Assembly: GCF_900182985.1 (NCBI RefSeq)
Contig: NZ_FXUY01000001.1
Span: 4,785,501 to 4,849,500 of the forward strand
From: Pseudomonas helmanticensis
GTDB taxonomy: Bacteria > Pseudomonadota > Gammaproteobacteria > Pseudomonadales > Pseudomonadaceae
DNA length: 64,000 nt
Reading direction: 5' to 3'
Every line of letters starts with the position of its first letter. Positions within the stretch are counted from its first letter, which is position 1. Below are positions 9,029-18,273 of the stretch, one piece after another. The notes beneath the pieces were generated by a model. That model saw nothing but the letters and a program-made list of their open reading frames with translations. It ran no database searches and was not told the DNA's origin. The position numbers were made by a program, and so were the translations under genes.

Positions 9029-10234
9029 TCAGTTCAGAAATTGTTGCAGCAAGTCGTTGAGGAACAGCTGTCCGCGCTCGGTGGCCGCCAGACGTGACGG
9101 TTCGACCTGCAACAGACCGCTTTGTTCTGCCGCTGCCCGGCCTTCGGCAAGGCTTTCCAGCGACAGCCCGGTACGCTCCGGGTACAGGCGCGATTCGACG
9201 CCAGCGGTCAGGCGCAAAGCGTTCATCAGAAACTCGAACGGCATCTCGTCATTGGTCAGCGCCTTTTCGCCAGCCTGAAAGCTTTTTACCGGGTTGAGAT
9301 AGTCCTTCGGCAAACGGGTTTTCCAAGTGCGCACGATGCGCCCGTCGGGATGGCTGAGCTTGCCATGCGCACCCGCGCCGATCCCGATGAAGTCGCCAAA
9401 ACTCCAGTAATTGAGGTTATGCCGCGCCGGGCGCCCGGCCTGAGCATAAGCCGACACTTCGTATTGCGCGTAACCGTGCTCGGCCAGCAACGCCTGCCCA
9501 GCTTCTTGAATGTCCCACAGCGTGTCATCTTCCGGCAGTACCGGCGGCTGATTCCAGAACACCGTGTTCGGCTCCAGTGTCAGCTGATACCAGGAGATGT
9601 GCGTCGGATTCAGTTCGATGGCCTGGCGCAGATCGCTCAAGGCATCGTCGAGCGACTGATCCGGCAAGCCGTGCATCAAGTCGAGGTTGAAGTTATCGAA
9701 CCCGGCCTGACGCGCCATCCCGGCCGCGCGCACTGCTTCGTCACCGTTGTGAATCCGCCCGAGCGCCTTGAGCTTTTCCTGCTGGAAGCTCTGGATACCG
9801 ATCGACAGGCGATTGATCCCCAGCTTGCGGTAGGCGACAAACTTCTCTTGCTCGAACGTGCCCGGGTTGGCCTCCAGGGTGATTTCGATGTCGTGAGCAA
9901 ACGGAATGCGCTGCTTGACGCCTTCGAGCAAACGCCCAAGTGCTTCTGCACTGAACAGGCTTGGCGTACCGCCGCCAAAGAAGATCGAGATGATTTCACG
10001 GCCGTAAACCGCATGCAGGTCCTGATCGAGATCGGCCAGCAAGGCGTCGACGTATTCCTGCTCCGGCAGCACCGGGCTGGCGGTGTGCGAGTTGAAATCG
10101 CAATAAGGGCATTTGCGCACACACCACGGGATGTGGATGTACAGCGCCAGGGGCGGCAGCGTCGGCAACGGCGCCCGAGGCGAAGAGGCGGCGCCGCCGA
10201 CGATCAGCGACGACGCAGAAGAATCACGGGTCAT
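9029..10234 (-). CDS. hemW: Radical SAM family heme chaperone HemW
   Basis: HemW is the HemN-related radical SAM protein (formerly YggW) that inserts heme into target proteins; it is not a coproporphyrinogen oxidase. The 401-residue protein carries the 4Fe-4S motif C-V-R-K-C-P-Y-C near residues 38-45 and GGGTPSLF near 90. [21 protein letters not shown] near 275 includes the HNxxYW heme-binding motif that separates HemW from HemN. Its ATG overlaps the rdgB stop (ATGA), showing coupling to rdgB. Confidence 0.95.
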   Translation of the reverse strand: MTRDSSASSLIVGGAASSPRAPLPTLPPLALYIHIPWCVRKCPYCDFNSHTASPVLPEQEYVDALLADLDQDLHAVYGREIISIFFGGGTPSLFSAEALGRLLEGVKQRIPFAHDIEITLEANPGTFEQEKFVAYRKLGINRLSIGIQSFQQEKLKALGRIHNGDEAVRAAGMARQAGFDNFNLDLMHGLPDQSLDDALSDLRQAIELNPTHISWYQLTLEPNTVFWNQPPVLPEDDTLWDIQEAGQALLAEHGYAQYEVSAYAQAGRPARHNLNYWSFGDFIGIGAGAHGKLSHPDGRIVRTWKTRLPKDYLNPVKSFQAGEKALTNDEMPFEFLMNALRLTAGVESRLYPERTGLSLESLAEGRAAAEQSGLLQVEPSRLAATERGQLFLNDLLQQFLN

Positions 10235-10827
10235 TTCAAGCCCAGACGCTGGCGCAGCAGATCCATTGCACGGGCGCGGTGGCTGATCTGGTTCTTGTCG
10301 GCCGGGCTCAATTCGGCGCTGGACACGTCACGCTCCGGCACCCAGAACAGCGGGTCATAACCGAAACCGTGTTCGCCGCTGGCAGCGGTCAGAATCCGCC
10401 CGTGCCACAAGCCTTCGCAGAGGATCGGCAACGGATCGTCGGCATGACGCACCAGCGCCAGCACACAAACAAACTGTGCACCGCGCTCGGCTTCCGGCAC
10501 GTCCTTCAAGGCGTCGAGCAGTTTCACGTTGTTCGCCGCATCGCCCTTGCCGTCGGCATAACGCGCCGAATAGATGCCCGGCGCACCGCCGAGGAAATCC
10601 ACCGCCAGACCGGAATCGTCGGCCAGCGCCGGCAATCCGGAAATGCGCGCAGCGTTGCGTGCCTTGAGGATCGCGTTCTCGACGAACGACAGACCGGTTT
10701 CTTCCGGCTCGACCTTGCTCCACTCGCCAATCGAGCGCAGTTGCACCGATTCGCCGAGCATGGCCTGAAGTTCTTTGAGTTTGCCGGCGTTATGGCTGGC
10801 CAGTACGAGCTGCTTGATGTTCATCAT
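10231..10827 (-). CDS. rdgB: dITP/XTP pyrophosphatase RdgB
   Basis: RdgB is a house-cleaning NTPase that hydrolyses dITP, ITP and XTP to monophosphates, preventing deaminated purines entering DNA and RNA. The 198-residue protein shows [10 protein letters not shown] near residue 11, the nucleotide-binding [22 protein letters not shown] near 67 and [12 protein letters not shown] near 150, all family signatures. Two in-frame ATGs are adjacent (10827, 10824). The first overlaps the stop of the upstream DUF4426 gene as ATGA and is preferred. Confidence 0.96.
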   Translation of the reverse strand: MMNIKQLVLASHNAGKLKELQAMLGESVQLRSIGEWSKVEPEETGLSFVENAILKARNAARISGLPALADDSGLAVDFLGGAPGIYSARYADGKGDAANNVKLLDALKDVPEAERGAQFVCVLALVRHADDPLPILCEGLWHGRILTAASGEHGFGYDPLFWVPERDVSSAELSPADKNQISHRARAMDLLRQRLGLK

Positions 10828-11258
10828 TCGCCGGGAAAGAGTTCTTGGTTGAAATTGATGGTGTTGATCTTGTCGCCGTTCTGCACCTTGATTTCAAAGG
10901 TGCGGGTTTCCTGCTGTTCCACCAGATATTGGGCGATGTAGTAAACCGCGCCTTGTTCGGTCACCTGGCGGAAATTCAGCGTCACGCTCTGGCTGGTCAG
11001 GTCTTTGACCGTGCCAGTGACGCTGGCGACCAGCGGTTTGCCGTCCTTGATCACCGAGACATTGATCACGCCCTGATTCTTGCTGCGGATCAGCTCGGCA
11101 GCCTTGGCGATGTCCGGTTGCAGGTATGTCGAGTTGAAAGTGTTGTAGTGCACCGTCACGTCGCCAAAGGTTTCCTGACGCTCGCCTTTGATGACGTCGG
11201 CCGCCAGCGCGCTGGCGCTCAGGCAGGCAGTCAATAACAACAACGTTAAACGACCCAT
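10824..11258 (-). CDS. DUF4426 family exported protein
   Basis: This 144-residue protein has a clear signal peptide ([19 protein letters not shown], cleavage near residue 20) and a beta-rich remainder ('[25 protein letters not shown]' near residue 33). It is a DUF4426 member, predicted periplasmic, with no known activity. It is locked in the order metX-metW-DUF4426-rdgB-hemW seen across Pseudomonas and is translationally coupled to rdgB. A role in nucleotide or methionine metabolism would be guilt by association only. Confidence 0.85.
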   Translation of the reverse strand: MGRLTLLLLTACLSASALAADVIKGERQETFGDVTVHYNTFNSTYLQPDIAKAAELIRSKNQGVINVSVIKDGKPLVASVTGTVKDLTSQSVTLNFRQVTEQGAVYYIAQYLVEQQETRTFEIKVQNGDKINTINFNQELFPGE

Positions 11259-11284
11259 GATCGTGCTCCTCGGAATGACGTGGC

Positions 11285-11905
11285 TCAGACCGCGACTTTG
11301 TGGTCTGCAAGCTGCGGGCTGCTGACGCGGTAGATACCGATCTCACCTAACAGATTAGGCCATAGCTTACTGGCCCACCCGTGGCGGTGCTGTTGATCCA
11401 CGGCAAGCCGATCAATGACCTTCGCATCACGTTCGCGGCAAAGTTCTTCAAAATCTTCGAAGGTGCAGAAGTGAATGTTCGGCGTGTTGTACCAGGTGTA
11501 CGGCAGAAACTCGGAGACCGGCATGCGGCCCTTGCTCGCCAAGTACCAGCGGCAGCGCCAGTGGCCGAAGTTGGGGAACGTGATGATGCATTGGCGACCG
11601 ACCCGGAGCATTTCGTCGAGGATCTTGTCCGGGTAGTGCACGGCTTGCAGGGCCTGGGTCATGACGACGATGTCGAAACTGTTGCTGGCGAAGTTGCCCA
11701 GCCCCTTGTCCAGATCCTGCTCGATGACGTTGATGCCTTTGGCCACGCACTCGGCGATGTTGTCGGCGTCGTTTTCCAGGCCATAACCGGTGACGTTCTT
11801 GTTGTCGCGCAGCCAGGTCAGCAGCTCGCCGTCACCGCAACCGAGGTCGAGGACGCGGCTGCCGGCGGGGATCCATTCCTGGATGATTTCCAGATCAGCT
11901 CTCAT
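11285..11905 (-). CDS. metW: MetW, methionine biosynthesis methyltransferase-like partner of MetX
   Basis: MetW is a SAM-methyltransferase-fold protein needed together with MetX for the acylation of homoserine in pseudomonads; the exact reaction is not settled. The 206-residue protein shows the SAM-binding motif VLDLGCGDGELL near residue 19 and ends with a conserved basic segment. It starts seven bases after the metX stop, so the two are co-transcribed. Cytoplasmic. Confidence 0.94.
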   Translation of the reverse strand: MRADLEIIQEWIPAGSRVLDLGCGDGELLTWLRDNKNVTGYGLENDADNIAECVAKGINVIEQDLDKGLGNFASNSFDIVVMTQALQAVHYPDKILDEMLRVGRQCIITFPNFGHWRCRWYLASKGRMPVSEFLPYTWYNTPNIHFCTFEDFEELCRERDAKVIDRLAVDQQHRHGWASKLWPNLLGEIGIYRVSSPQLADHKVAV

Positions 11906-11912
11906 GGCTTTC

Positions 11913-13052
11913 TCACAACGTGATGCGGTTCATGTAATTGCCGAACGCCTGCAAGTAGCGCGGGATCGGAATCAGGAAGGCGTCGTGGCCCTGCGGTGCG
12001 TCGATTTCCAGATAGCTGACGTCTTTGCGCGCGGCCATCAACGCATCCACCAGCTCACGCGAACGCGCCGGGGAGAAGCGCCAGTCAGTGGTGAACGACA
12101 TCACGCAGAACTTGGCCGTGGCGTTTGCAAAGGTTTTTGCCAGGTCATCGTCGAAGTTCGCCGCTGGATCGAAGTAGTCCAGCGCCTTGGTCATCAACAG
12201 ATAAGTGTTGGCGTCGAAACGGCCGGAGAACTCCTCACCCTGATAACGCAGGTAGCTTTCGACCTGGAACTCGACACTGTGGAAGTCGTAGTTGAGCTTC
12301 TCGCTCTTCAGGCCACGGCCGAATTTCTCGCCCATCGAATCGTCGGACAGGTAAGTGATGTGGCCGACCATGCGCGCCAGCATCAAGCCGCGCTTGGGAA
12401 TCACGCCCGCTTCCTGGAACGAGCCGCCGTGGAATTCCGGGTCAGTGAGGATCGCCTGACGCGCGACTTCGTTGAAGGCGATGTTCTGCGCCGACAGCTT
12501 CGGCGCCGAGGCGATGGCCAGGCAGTGACGCACGCGATCTGGATAGGTGATGGTCCATTGCAACGCCTGCATGCCGCCGAGACTGCCGCCGATCACTGCC
12601 GCCCACTGGCCGATGCCGAGCAGGTCGGCGAGATGCGCCTGGCTGTGCACCCAGTCTTCCACGGTGAGTACCGGGAAGTCGGCACCGAACGGCTTGCCGG
12701 TCTCCGGGTTGATGCTGCTCGGGCCGGTAGAGCCGTTGCAGCCGCCGAGGTTGTTCAGGCTGACCACGAAGAACTTGCTGGTGTCGATCGGTTTGCCGGG
12801 GCCGATGCAGCTGTCCCACCAACCGGGCTTGCGGTCGTCGACGCTGTGATAGCCGGCCGCGTGATGATGGCCGGACAAGGCGTGGCAAATCAGCACGGCG
12901 TTGCTCGCTTGCGCGTTCAGCGTGCCGTAGGTTTCATAGATCAGGTCATAGGCGGCCAGCGAACGGCCGCAGGCCAGCGCCAGCGGTTCGCTGAAGTGCG
13001 CGGTTTGCGGCGTCACCAGACCAACAGAATCGGGGGGAAAGGCAGTTGGCAT
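11913..13052 (-). CDS. metX: Homoserine O-succinyltransferase MetX
   Basis: This alpha/beta-hydrolase-fold enzyme activates homoserine for methionine synthesis. In pseudomonads MetX uses succinyl-CoA despite the acetyltransferase-type fold. The 379-residue protein shows the nucleophile elbow [12 protein letters not shown] near residue 149, with catalytic Ser. Catalytic Asp lies in [10 protein letters not shown] near 320 and catalytic His in GHDAFL near 352. The [11 protein letters not shown] oxyanion region lies near 57. It heads the metX-metW unit; succinyl versus acetyl specificity is inferred from the genus. Confidence 0.95.
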   Translation of the reverse strand: MPTAFPPDSVGLVTPQTAHFSEPLALACGRSLAAYDLIYETYGTLNAQASNAVLICHALSGHHHAAGYHSVDDRKPGWWDSCIGPGKPIDTSKFFVVSLNNLGGCNGSTGPSSINPETGKPFGADFPVLTVEDWVHSQAHLADLLGIGQWAAVIGGSLGGMQALQWTITYPDRVRHCLAIASAPKLSAQNIAFNEVARQAILTDPEFHGGSFQEAGVIPKRGLMLARMVGHITYLSDDSMGEKFGRGLKSEKLNYDFHSVEFQVESYLRYQGEEFSGRFDANTYLLMTKALDYFDPAANFDDDLAKTFANATAKFCVMSFTTDWRFSPARSRELVDALMAARKDVSYLEIDAPQGHDAFLIPIPRYLQAFGNYMNRITL

Positions 13053-13156
13053 CGACCCTGCTCTCGTTGAAATGAGGCGTAAGTCTAAAGACCGGGGGGG
13101 TTAGCGGCAAGCAACGATCGGGCCCTGATGTGTTCGCTTCTGACCGAGGTGCGGCC

Positions 13157-13222
13157 ATTCGCGAGCAAGCCCGCTCCCACAGGGGATCGCATTCCAATGT
13201 GGGAGCGGGCTTGCTCGCGAAT
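13157..13222. repeat. REPIN, GTGGGAGCGGGC family, inverted pair
   Basis: Two inverted 25-base units built on GCGAGCAAGCCCGCTCCCAC lie at 13157-13181 and 13198-13222 with a 16-base spacer. They lie in the 186-base gap between the metX start and the yggU stop. The rest of that gap should hold the metX promoter, which I could not resolve. Confidence 0.88.
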
Positions 13223-13238
13223 GGGGCGACTCGGTGCT

Positions 13239-13532
13239 TCAGTTTGGGCGCATCAGGTCAGGCAAATCCGGCAACTTTTTCGGCGAGCAGATCTTCACCC
13301 GTTTCTGCCGGTTCAACTCACCACTGAGCAAACTGACCTGGCTTTTCGAAACGCCAAACGCCTTGGCCAGAAAGCCCATCAGACAAGCATTGGCCTTGCC
13401 CTCGACCGGCGGCGCGGTCAGGCGGATCTTCAGACGATCACCGTGCAGCCCGGCGAAGTCATCGCTGCGGGCTGCCGGTTGCAGGTGACACTCGAGGATC
13501 AAGTCGTCACCGTCCCATCGGAACCAGCTCAC
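13239..13532 (-). CDS. DUF167/YggU family protein
   Basis: A 97-residue soluble protein of the DUF167 (YggU) family. The conserved GDRLKIRLTAPPVEGKANACLMGFLAKAFGV core (about residues 30-60) is followed by the K-S-Q-V-S-L-L-S-G segment. Structures are known for the family but the function is not. Its ATG overlaps the yggT stop, so it is the distal gene of yggS-proC-yggT-yggU. Confidence 0.9.
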   Translation of the reverse strand: MSWFRWDGDDLILECHLQPAARSDDFAGLHGDRLKIRLTAPPVEGKANACLMGFLAKAFGVSKSQVSLLSGELNRQKRVKICSPKKLPDLPDLMRPN

Positions 13533-14119
13533 ATCAGCAGGCGGAGGATTTCCGGCATTATCGTCATCGCTGCCAGATTGTTGATCACCAGCATGTCGAT
13601 CAGCTTCAGTGCGAGGAAGGCGAAGATCGGCGACAGATCCAGACCGCCAAGGTTTGGCAGGATTTTGCGGAAGGGTGCCAGCGCTGGCTCGCAGATCTGG
13701 TTGACCAGTTCAGCACCCGGATTGTGGCTGCCCGGCGCGACCCACGACAGAATCACGCTGATGATCAGGGCGAAGAAGAAGATCTTCAGGAACAGCGCGG
13801 TCACACCAATGATCGACCAGATGAACAGTTGCAGCGGGTTACCGGTGGTGCCGTAAGTCAGCAGCAGGGTCAGCGCCATCAGCGCCAGTTGCACCAGAAT
13901 CGCCAATACCAGCGACGACATGTCGAGGCCGAACAGGCTCGGGATGATTCGACGCAGCGGCTTGAGCAGTGGCTGGGTCGCTTTGACGATGAACTGGCAC
14001 AGCGGGTTGTAGAAGTTCGCCCGCACCAATTGCAGCACGAAACGCAGCAGCACGATCAGCAGGTAAAGGCTGCCGAGGGTTTGCAGCACGTAAACCGCTG
14101 CAGTGTTCAATCCAATCAT
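13529..14119 (-). CDS. YggT family integral membrane protein
   Basis: This 196-residue protein carries two YggT repeats. Each is a membrane-spanning pair preceded by a loop ending in a Pro-rich motif (FYNPLCQFIVKATQPLLKPLRRIIP near residue 30; LVNQICEPALAPFRKILPNLGGLDLSP near 130). The family has been linked to osmotic shock tolerance and cell shape, but its mechanism is unknown. The upstream in-frame extension to 14251 lies inside proC and is rejected. The start at 14119 has an AAGGAG site ten bases after the proC stop. Confidence 0.9.
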   Translation of the reverse strand: MIGLNTAAVYVLQTLGSLYLLIVLLRFVLQLVRANFYNPLCQFIVKATQPLLKPLRRIIPSLFGLDMSSLVLAILVQLALMALTLLLTYGTTGNPLQLFIWSIIGVTALFLKIFFFALIISVILSWVAPGSHNPGAELVNQICEPALAPFRKILPNLGGLDLSPIFAFLALKLIDMLVINNLAAMTIMPEILRLLM

Positions 14120-14129
14120 GTAAGGCTCC

Positions 14130-14948
14130 TTATTTGCCCAGTTGTTCGGCCATTTCGGCCGAGCGGTGCGCGGCGGCGCCGAGTGCGGTTTCGACCAGGG
14201 CTTCGAAGCCATTGGCCTGGAATGATTTGATGGCAGCTTCGGTGGTGCCATTTGGCGAGGTCACGCGACGACGCAGTTCGGCTGCGTCAACGTCGCTGGA
14301 GGCGGCCATGTGCGCGGCGCCGAGTGCGGTTTGCAGGGTCAGCTGTTCAGCGATGTCTTTTGGCAGGCCGAGTTTGACGCCGGCGGCGGTCATGGCTTCG
14401 ATCAACAGAAAGAAATACGCCGGACCGGAGCCGGACACCGCAGTGACCGCGTCCAGTTGCTGTTCTTCGTTCAGCCACAGGGCGATGCCCACGGCAGACA
14501 GCAGTTCTTCAGCTTGCTGACGCTGTTCGGCGGTGACTTCGCTGGTCGCGTACAAACCGCTGACGCCCTGACGCAGCAGCGCCGGGGTGTTCGGCATGCA
14601 GCGCACGATCGGCTGCTCGCCGAGCCACGCGGTCATGCTCGCGCAAGTGATGCCAGCCGCGATGGAGACCACCAGTTGATTGGGTTTCAGGCTTGGGCGA
14701 ATCGCCTCGCACACGGCTTTCATCGCCTGCGGCTTGACTGCCAGCACAATCACATCGACGCCGTCGATGGCCTGGGCGTTGTCGGCAAAGGTTTCGATGC
14801 CGTGTTCGGCGCTGACCTTGGCGCGGGTTTCTTCACCCGGGTCGCTGGCGCGGATCTGCGCCGCTTCCAGACCCTTGGCGCGCAGGCCGCCGATCAAACT
14901 GGCCGCCATGTTGCCCGCACCGATAAACGCAATACGTGTGTTGCTCAT
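14130..14948 (-). CDS. proC: Pyrroline-5-carboxylate reductase ProC
   Basis: ProC performs the last step of proline synthesis, reducing pyrroline-5-carboxylate with NAD(P)H. The 272-residue protein has an N-terminal Rossmann motif IAFIGAGNMAASLIGGL near residue 6. The signature TAVSGSGPAYFFLLIEAM near 165 and RRRVTSPNGTTEAAIKSF near 228 follow. It sits between yggS and yggT, the usual Gram-negative arrangement. Confidence 0.97.
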   Translation of the reverse strand: MSNTRIAFIGAGNMAASLIGGLRAKGLEAAQIRASDPGEETRAKVSAEHGIETFADNAQAIDGVDVIVLAVKPQAMKAVCEAIRPSLKPNQLVVSIAAGITCASMTAWLGEQPIVRCMPNTPALLRQGVSGLYATSEVTAEQRQQAEELLSAVGIALWLNEEQQLDAVTAVSGSGPAYFFLLIEAMTAAGVKLGLPKDIAEQLTLQTALGAAHMAASSDVDAAELRRRVTSPNGTTEAAIKSFQANGFEALVETALGAAAHRSAEMAEQLGK

Positions 14949-14971
14949 GTGTGGTCCTTATCTGGAAACGT

Positions 14972-15661
14972 TCAAGACTGGGAATAATCGCGGGCGCCAA
15001 ACAGGGCCGTACCGATACGAACCCAAGTGGCGCCTTGGGCAATGGCCGACTCAAGGTCATGGCTCATGCCCATGGACAGTGTGTCGAGTGGTAAGCCGAG
15101 GCTCGCCTGCAACTTCTGCACGGCGGCGAATGCCGCGTCTTGCTCGGCGCGGTCTTCAGTCTGCTCGGGAATCGCCATCAAGCCGCGCAGCTTCAGGCGC
15201 GGTAACGCGTTGATGGCTTCGGCCAATGCCGGCAGATCGGCCGGGGTGCAGCCAGATTTACTGGCTTCACCGCTGACGTTGACCTGAATGCAGATGTTCA
15301 GCGGCGGCAGCTCGGCCGGGCGCTGTTCGGACAGGCGTTGAGCGATTTTCAGGCGATCCACGGAGTGCACCCAGTCGAAATGCTCGGCAATCGCCCGAGT
15401 CTTGTTCGATTGAATGGGGCCGATGAAGTGCCAGATCAAGGGCAGATCGGCCAGGTCGAGCTGTTTGCCCAAGGCTTCCTGCAGATAGTTCTCGCCAAAG
15501 TCACGCAGGCCGGCGGCGTACGCTTCGCGCAAGGCCTCGGCAGGCTTGGTCTTGCTCACGGCGAGCAATTGAACGCTGTTTTCAGGACGGTGTGCGGCTT
15601 GGATCGCGGTCTGGATGCGCGAACCAACGTGGAGAATGTTGTCTGCTATCGTGGACATCAA
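14972..15661 (-). CDS. Pyridoxal phosphate homeostasis protein (YggS/PROSC family)
   Basis: This 229-residue PLP-binding TIM-barrel protein has no known enzymatic activity; it buffers pyridoxal phosphate and affects amino-acid pools. The PLP-binding Lys lies in LLAVSKTKPAEAL near residue 36. The phosphate-binding end LSMGMSHDLESAIAQGATWVRIGTALFG lies near 195-222. Two adjacent ATGs (15661, 15658) are possible starts. It is divergent from pilT with 53 bases between them, so promoters overlap. Confidence 0.94.
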   Translation of the reverse strand: MMSTIADNILHVGSRIQTAIQAAHRPENSVQLLAVSKTKPAEALREAYAAGLRDFGENYLQEALGKQLDLADLPLIWHFIGPIQSNKTRAIAEHFDWVHSVDRLKIAQRLSEQRPAELPPLNICIQVNVSGEASKSGCTPADLPALAEAINALPRLKLRGLMAIPEQTEDRAEQDAAFAAVQKLQASLGLPLDTLSMGMSHDLESAIAQGATWVRIGTALFGARDYSQS

Positions 15662-15714
15662 GAGGCGCCGGCGGTCTGAAGGTTCGCGGCATTCTACTGG
15701 AATTGAGGAGCGCT

Positions 15715-16749
15715 ATGGATATCACTGAACTGCTGGCCTTCAGCGCCAAACAAGGCGCTTCCGACCTGCACCTGTCGGCCGGTCTGCCGCCGATGATCCG
15801 CGTCGATGGTGATGTGCGGCGGATCAATCTGCCGGCGCTGGATCACAAGCAAGTGCACGAATTGATCTACGACATCATGAACGACACCCAGCGGGTCGAC
15901 TTCGAGAAACATCTGGAAACCGACTTTTCCTTCGAAGTCCCCGGTGTCGCGCGGTTTCGGGTTAACGCCTTTAACCAGAACCGTGGCGCGGGGGCGGTGT
16001 TTCGCACCATCCCGTCGAAAGTGCTGAGCATGGAAGACCTCGGCATGGGCGATGTCTTTCGCAAGATTACCGACGCGCCGCGCGGGCTGGTGCTGGTCAC
16101 CGGGCCGACCGGTTCGGGCAAGTCGACCACGCTGGCGGCGATGATCGACTACCTCAACAGCCATCGTCATCACCACATCCTGACCATTGAAGATCCGATT
16201 GAATTCGTTCACGAATCGCGCAAATGCCTGATCAATCAGCGTGAAGTCCACCGTGATACCCGCAGCTTCGCTACTGCCTTGCGCTCGGCGCTGCGGGAGG
16301 ACCCGGACGTGATCCTGGTCGGTGAGATGCGCGATCTGGAAACCATTCGCCTGGCGCTGACTGCTGCCGAGACCGGGCACTTGGTGTTTGGCACGCTGCA
16401 CACGACTTCAGCGGCGAAAACCATCGACCGGGTGGTGGATGTGTTCCCCGGTGACGAGAAGTCGATGGTCCGCTCGATGCTCTCGGAGTCGTTGCTGGCG
16501 GTGGTCTCGCAGACGCTGATCAAGAAGATCGGCGGCGGACGGGTGGCGGCGCACGAGATCATGCTGGGGACGTCGGCGATCCGCAACCTGATCCGCGAAG
16601 ACAAGGTGGCGCAGATGTACTCGGCGATTCAGACCGGTGGCTCGCTGGGGATGCAGACACTGGATATGTGCCTGAAGGATCTGGTGACCAAAGGCTTGAT
16701 CAGCCGCGAGCATGCGCGGGAGAAGGCGCGTACGCCGGATAATTTCTGA
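15715..16749 (+). CDS. pilT: Type IV pilus retraction ATPase PilT
   Basis: PilT is the hexameric ATPase that powers pilus disassembly and twitching motility. The 344-residue protein shows Walker A GPTGSGKSTTLAAMIDYLN near residue 130. It also carries an Asp box (ILTIEDPIEF), Walker B (DVILVGEMRDLET near 200), His box (HLVFGTLHTTSAAKTIDR) and the C-terminal AIRNLIREDKVAQM retraction motif near 288. A frame open from 15592 was trimmed to the ATG with GAGGAG at 15706. pilU does not follow in this genome segment. Confidence 0.96.
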   Translation: MDITELLAFSAKQGASDLHLSAGLPPMIRVDGDVRRINLPALDHKQVHELIYDIMNDTQRVDFEKHLETDFSFEVPGVARFRVNAFNQNRGAGAVFRTIPSKVLSMEDLGMGDVFRKITDAPRGLVLVTGPTGSGKSTTLAAMIDYLNSHRHHHILTIEDPIEFVHESRKCLINQREVHRDTRSFATALRSALREDPDVILVGEMRDLETIRLALTAAETGHLVFGTLHTTSAAKTIDRVVDVFPGDEKSMVRSMLSESLLAVVSQTLIKKIGGGRVAAHEIMLGTSAIRNLIREDKVAQMYSAIQTGGSLGMQTLDMCLKDLVTKGLISREHAREKARTPDNF

Positions 16750-16755
16750 GGGAGT

Positions 16756-16865
16756 GATCGTTCCCACGCTCTGCGTGGGAATGCAGCCCGGGACGCTCTG
16801 CGTCCCTGCCGAAGCGGACGCGGAGCCTCCATTGAGGCATTCCCACGCGGAGCGTGGGAACGATC
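16756..16865. repeat. Nested palindrome element, GATCGTTCCCACGC family, copy 2
   Basis: A 110-base element closely matches copy 1, with the same terminal GATCGTTCCC/GGGAACGATC arms and the internal CCCGGGACGCTCTGCGTCC hairpin. It fills the space between the convergent pilT and NlpC/P60 genes and overlaps no coding sequence. Confidence 0.85.
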
Positions 16866-16874
16866 GGTATGGTG

Positions 16875-17498
16875 TTAGCGCTGAACGACGCGCATCTGCT
16901 TGCTCGCAGGCTCTTTCGGCAACACGCGCTTGGCAACCACGTAATGCTGTTCCCAATACGGCTTGTTCAGCGTATCGATGCTCACCGCTTTGCCACGACG
17001 CGGGGCGTGGATGAAGCGGTCGTTGCCCAGGTAGATGGCAACGTGGTTGACCCGACGGCTCTTGATGTTGAAGAAAATCAGGTCGCCCGGCTTCAGATCC
17101 TTGCGCTCGACTTTCTCGCCGTGGCCGCTGGCCATGGCGTTGGAGGTGCGTGGCAGGTCGAACGTGGCGTCGTTGAACGCGTATTTCACCAGGCCGCTGC
17201 AATCGAAGCCTTTACTTGGGCTGCTGCCGCCCCAACGATAAGGTGTACCGAGGACGTTCACCGCACGGCTCAGCACATTGCTGCTTTCCTTGCTCGCCAT
17301 CGGTGGCACCAGCTTGCTGTGGCTCTTGCTGCTCAGCGTGGTGGTTTTGCTTTTGCTGCTTTTGCTCGATGGAGCCGAAGCATGGGATTTAGGGGTGAAG
17401 CCGTTAACGTTGGGAAGACGTTGCTCACGATTGGTGGCGTGGGCGGCCAGTGGCATTAATAGGCAGATGGTTAGCCATGTCTTGAAAAATGGTCGCAT
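16875..17498 (-). CDS. NlpC/P60 family cysteine peptidase (cell-wall endopeptidase type)
   Basis: This 207-residue exported protein is predicted to cut peptide stems of peptidoglycan. It has a signal peptide (MRPFFKTWLTICLLMPLAAHA) and a Ser/Lys-rich linker (about residues 35-70). The NlpC/P60 domain carries catalytic Cys in KGFDCSGLVKYAF near residue 115, His in VNHVAIYLG near 167 and a third polar residue in FIHAPRRGK near 180. An upstream extension to 17702 has no signal sequence and was rejected. It is not a lipoprotein: there is no lipobox Cys. Confidence 0.92.
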   Translation of the reverse strand: MRPFFKTWLTICLLMPLAAHATNREQRLPNVNGFTPKSHASAPSSKSSKSKTTTLSSKSHSKLVPPMASKESSNVLSRAVNVLGTPYRWGGSSPSKGFDCSGLVKYAFNDATFDLPRTSNAMASGHGEKVERKDLKPGDLIFFNIKSRRVNHVAIYLGNDRFIHAPRRGKAVSIDTLNKPYWEQHYVVAKRVLPKEPASKQMRVVQR

Positions 17499-17747
17499 TA
17501 GGCGTGGCTCTTCAGTGATAGCGCGCAACTTTATAACAGCTTTTTTGTCCCTTCTGAGTCCGTTGGTCGATTCAGCTTGTGGGCAACGGAACCAAATAAG
17601 CGGCAGATTGACGCGATTGTCGGACACAAGTGCGGTGTAATAAGGCTTTGCGCAAGGTGTAACAGTGAAGAGCCACTTGTCGGCTCGACACAAAAAAGTC
17701 ACAGAAAGTCCGAAAAAATTTATCTATCGAGGCAAATGAGGTCATCC

Positions 17748-18179
17748 ATGAACCGCTATCAGCAGGTTGCACAACCCCAGGATACGCACAGCAAGGTGAT
17801 CGGTTATCTGCTGTGGATTTTTGGCTTTACCGGTGCTCATCGTTTTTATTACGGCAAGCCGGTGACCGGGACGATCTGGTTTTTCACCTTCGGTTTGCTC
17901 GGGATTGGCTGGTTGATCGACGTGTTCCTGATCCCGGCGATGGATCGCGAGGCGGATCTGCGTTTTACCGCAGGGCCGATCGAATACAACGTGGCGTGGA
18001 TTCTGCTGACGTTCCTCGGCGCGCTGGGCGTGCACCGGATGTATCAAGGCAAGTGGATCAGCGGACTGATCTATCTGTTGACGGGCGGGTTGTTCTTTCT
18101 GGGGGTGCTGTATGACTTCTGGACGCTGAACGATCAGGTTTCCGTGCGCAACGCTGAGAATCGCGGCGCTTTCCAATAA
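17748..18179 (+). CDS. TM2 domain membrane protein with two tandem TM2-like units
   Basis: This 143-residue membrane protein begins MNRYQQVAQ and has GAHRFYYGKPVTGTIWFFTFG...DVFLIP near residues 28-65. A second, diverged unit GVHRMYQGKWISGLIYLLTGG...DFWTLND lies near 95-132. Both halves show the (F/V)GxHRxYxGK pattern of TM2 domains, suggesting an internal duplication. The start at 17748 has GAGG six bases upstream; the ATG at 17736 is too close to its nearest GAGG. Function unknown. Confidence 0.85.
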   Translation: MNRYQQVAQPQDTHSKVIGYLLWIFGFTGAHRFYYGKPVTGTIWFFTFGLLGIGWLIDVFLIPAMDREADLRFTAGPIEYNVAWILLTFLGALGVHRMYQGKWISGLIYLLTGGLFFLGVLYDFWTLNDQVSVRNAENRGAFQ

Positions 18180-18182
18180 GCC

Positions 18183-18257
18183 TTCGCGAGCAAGCCCGCT
18201 CCCACAGGGGATTCGTGTCGATCACAGATCCAATGTGGGAGCGGGCTTGCTCGCGAA
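18183..18257. repeat. REPIN, GTGGGAGCGGGC family, inverted pair
   Basis: Inverted units at 18183-18206 and 18234-18257 match the pair at 13157-13222 in sequence. It lies between the ends of the convergent TM2 gene and pyrC'. Confidence 0.88.
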
Positions 18258-18273
18258 TGCAGGCAACCCGGTA

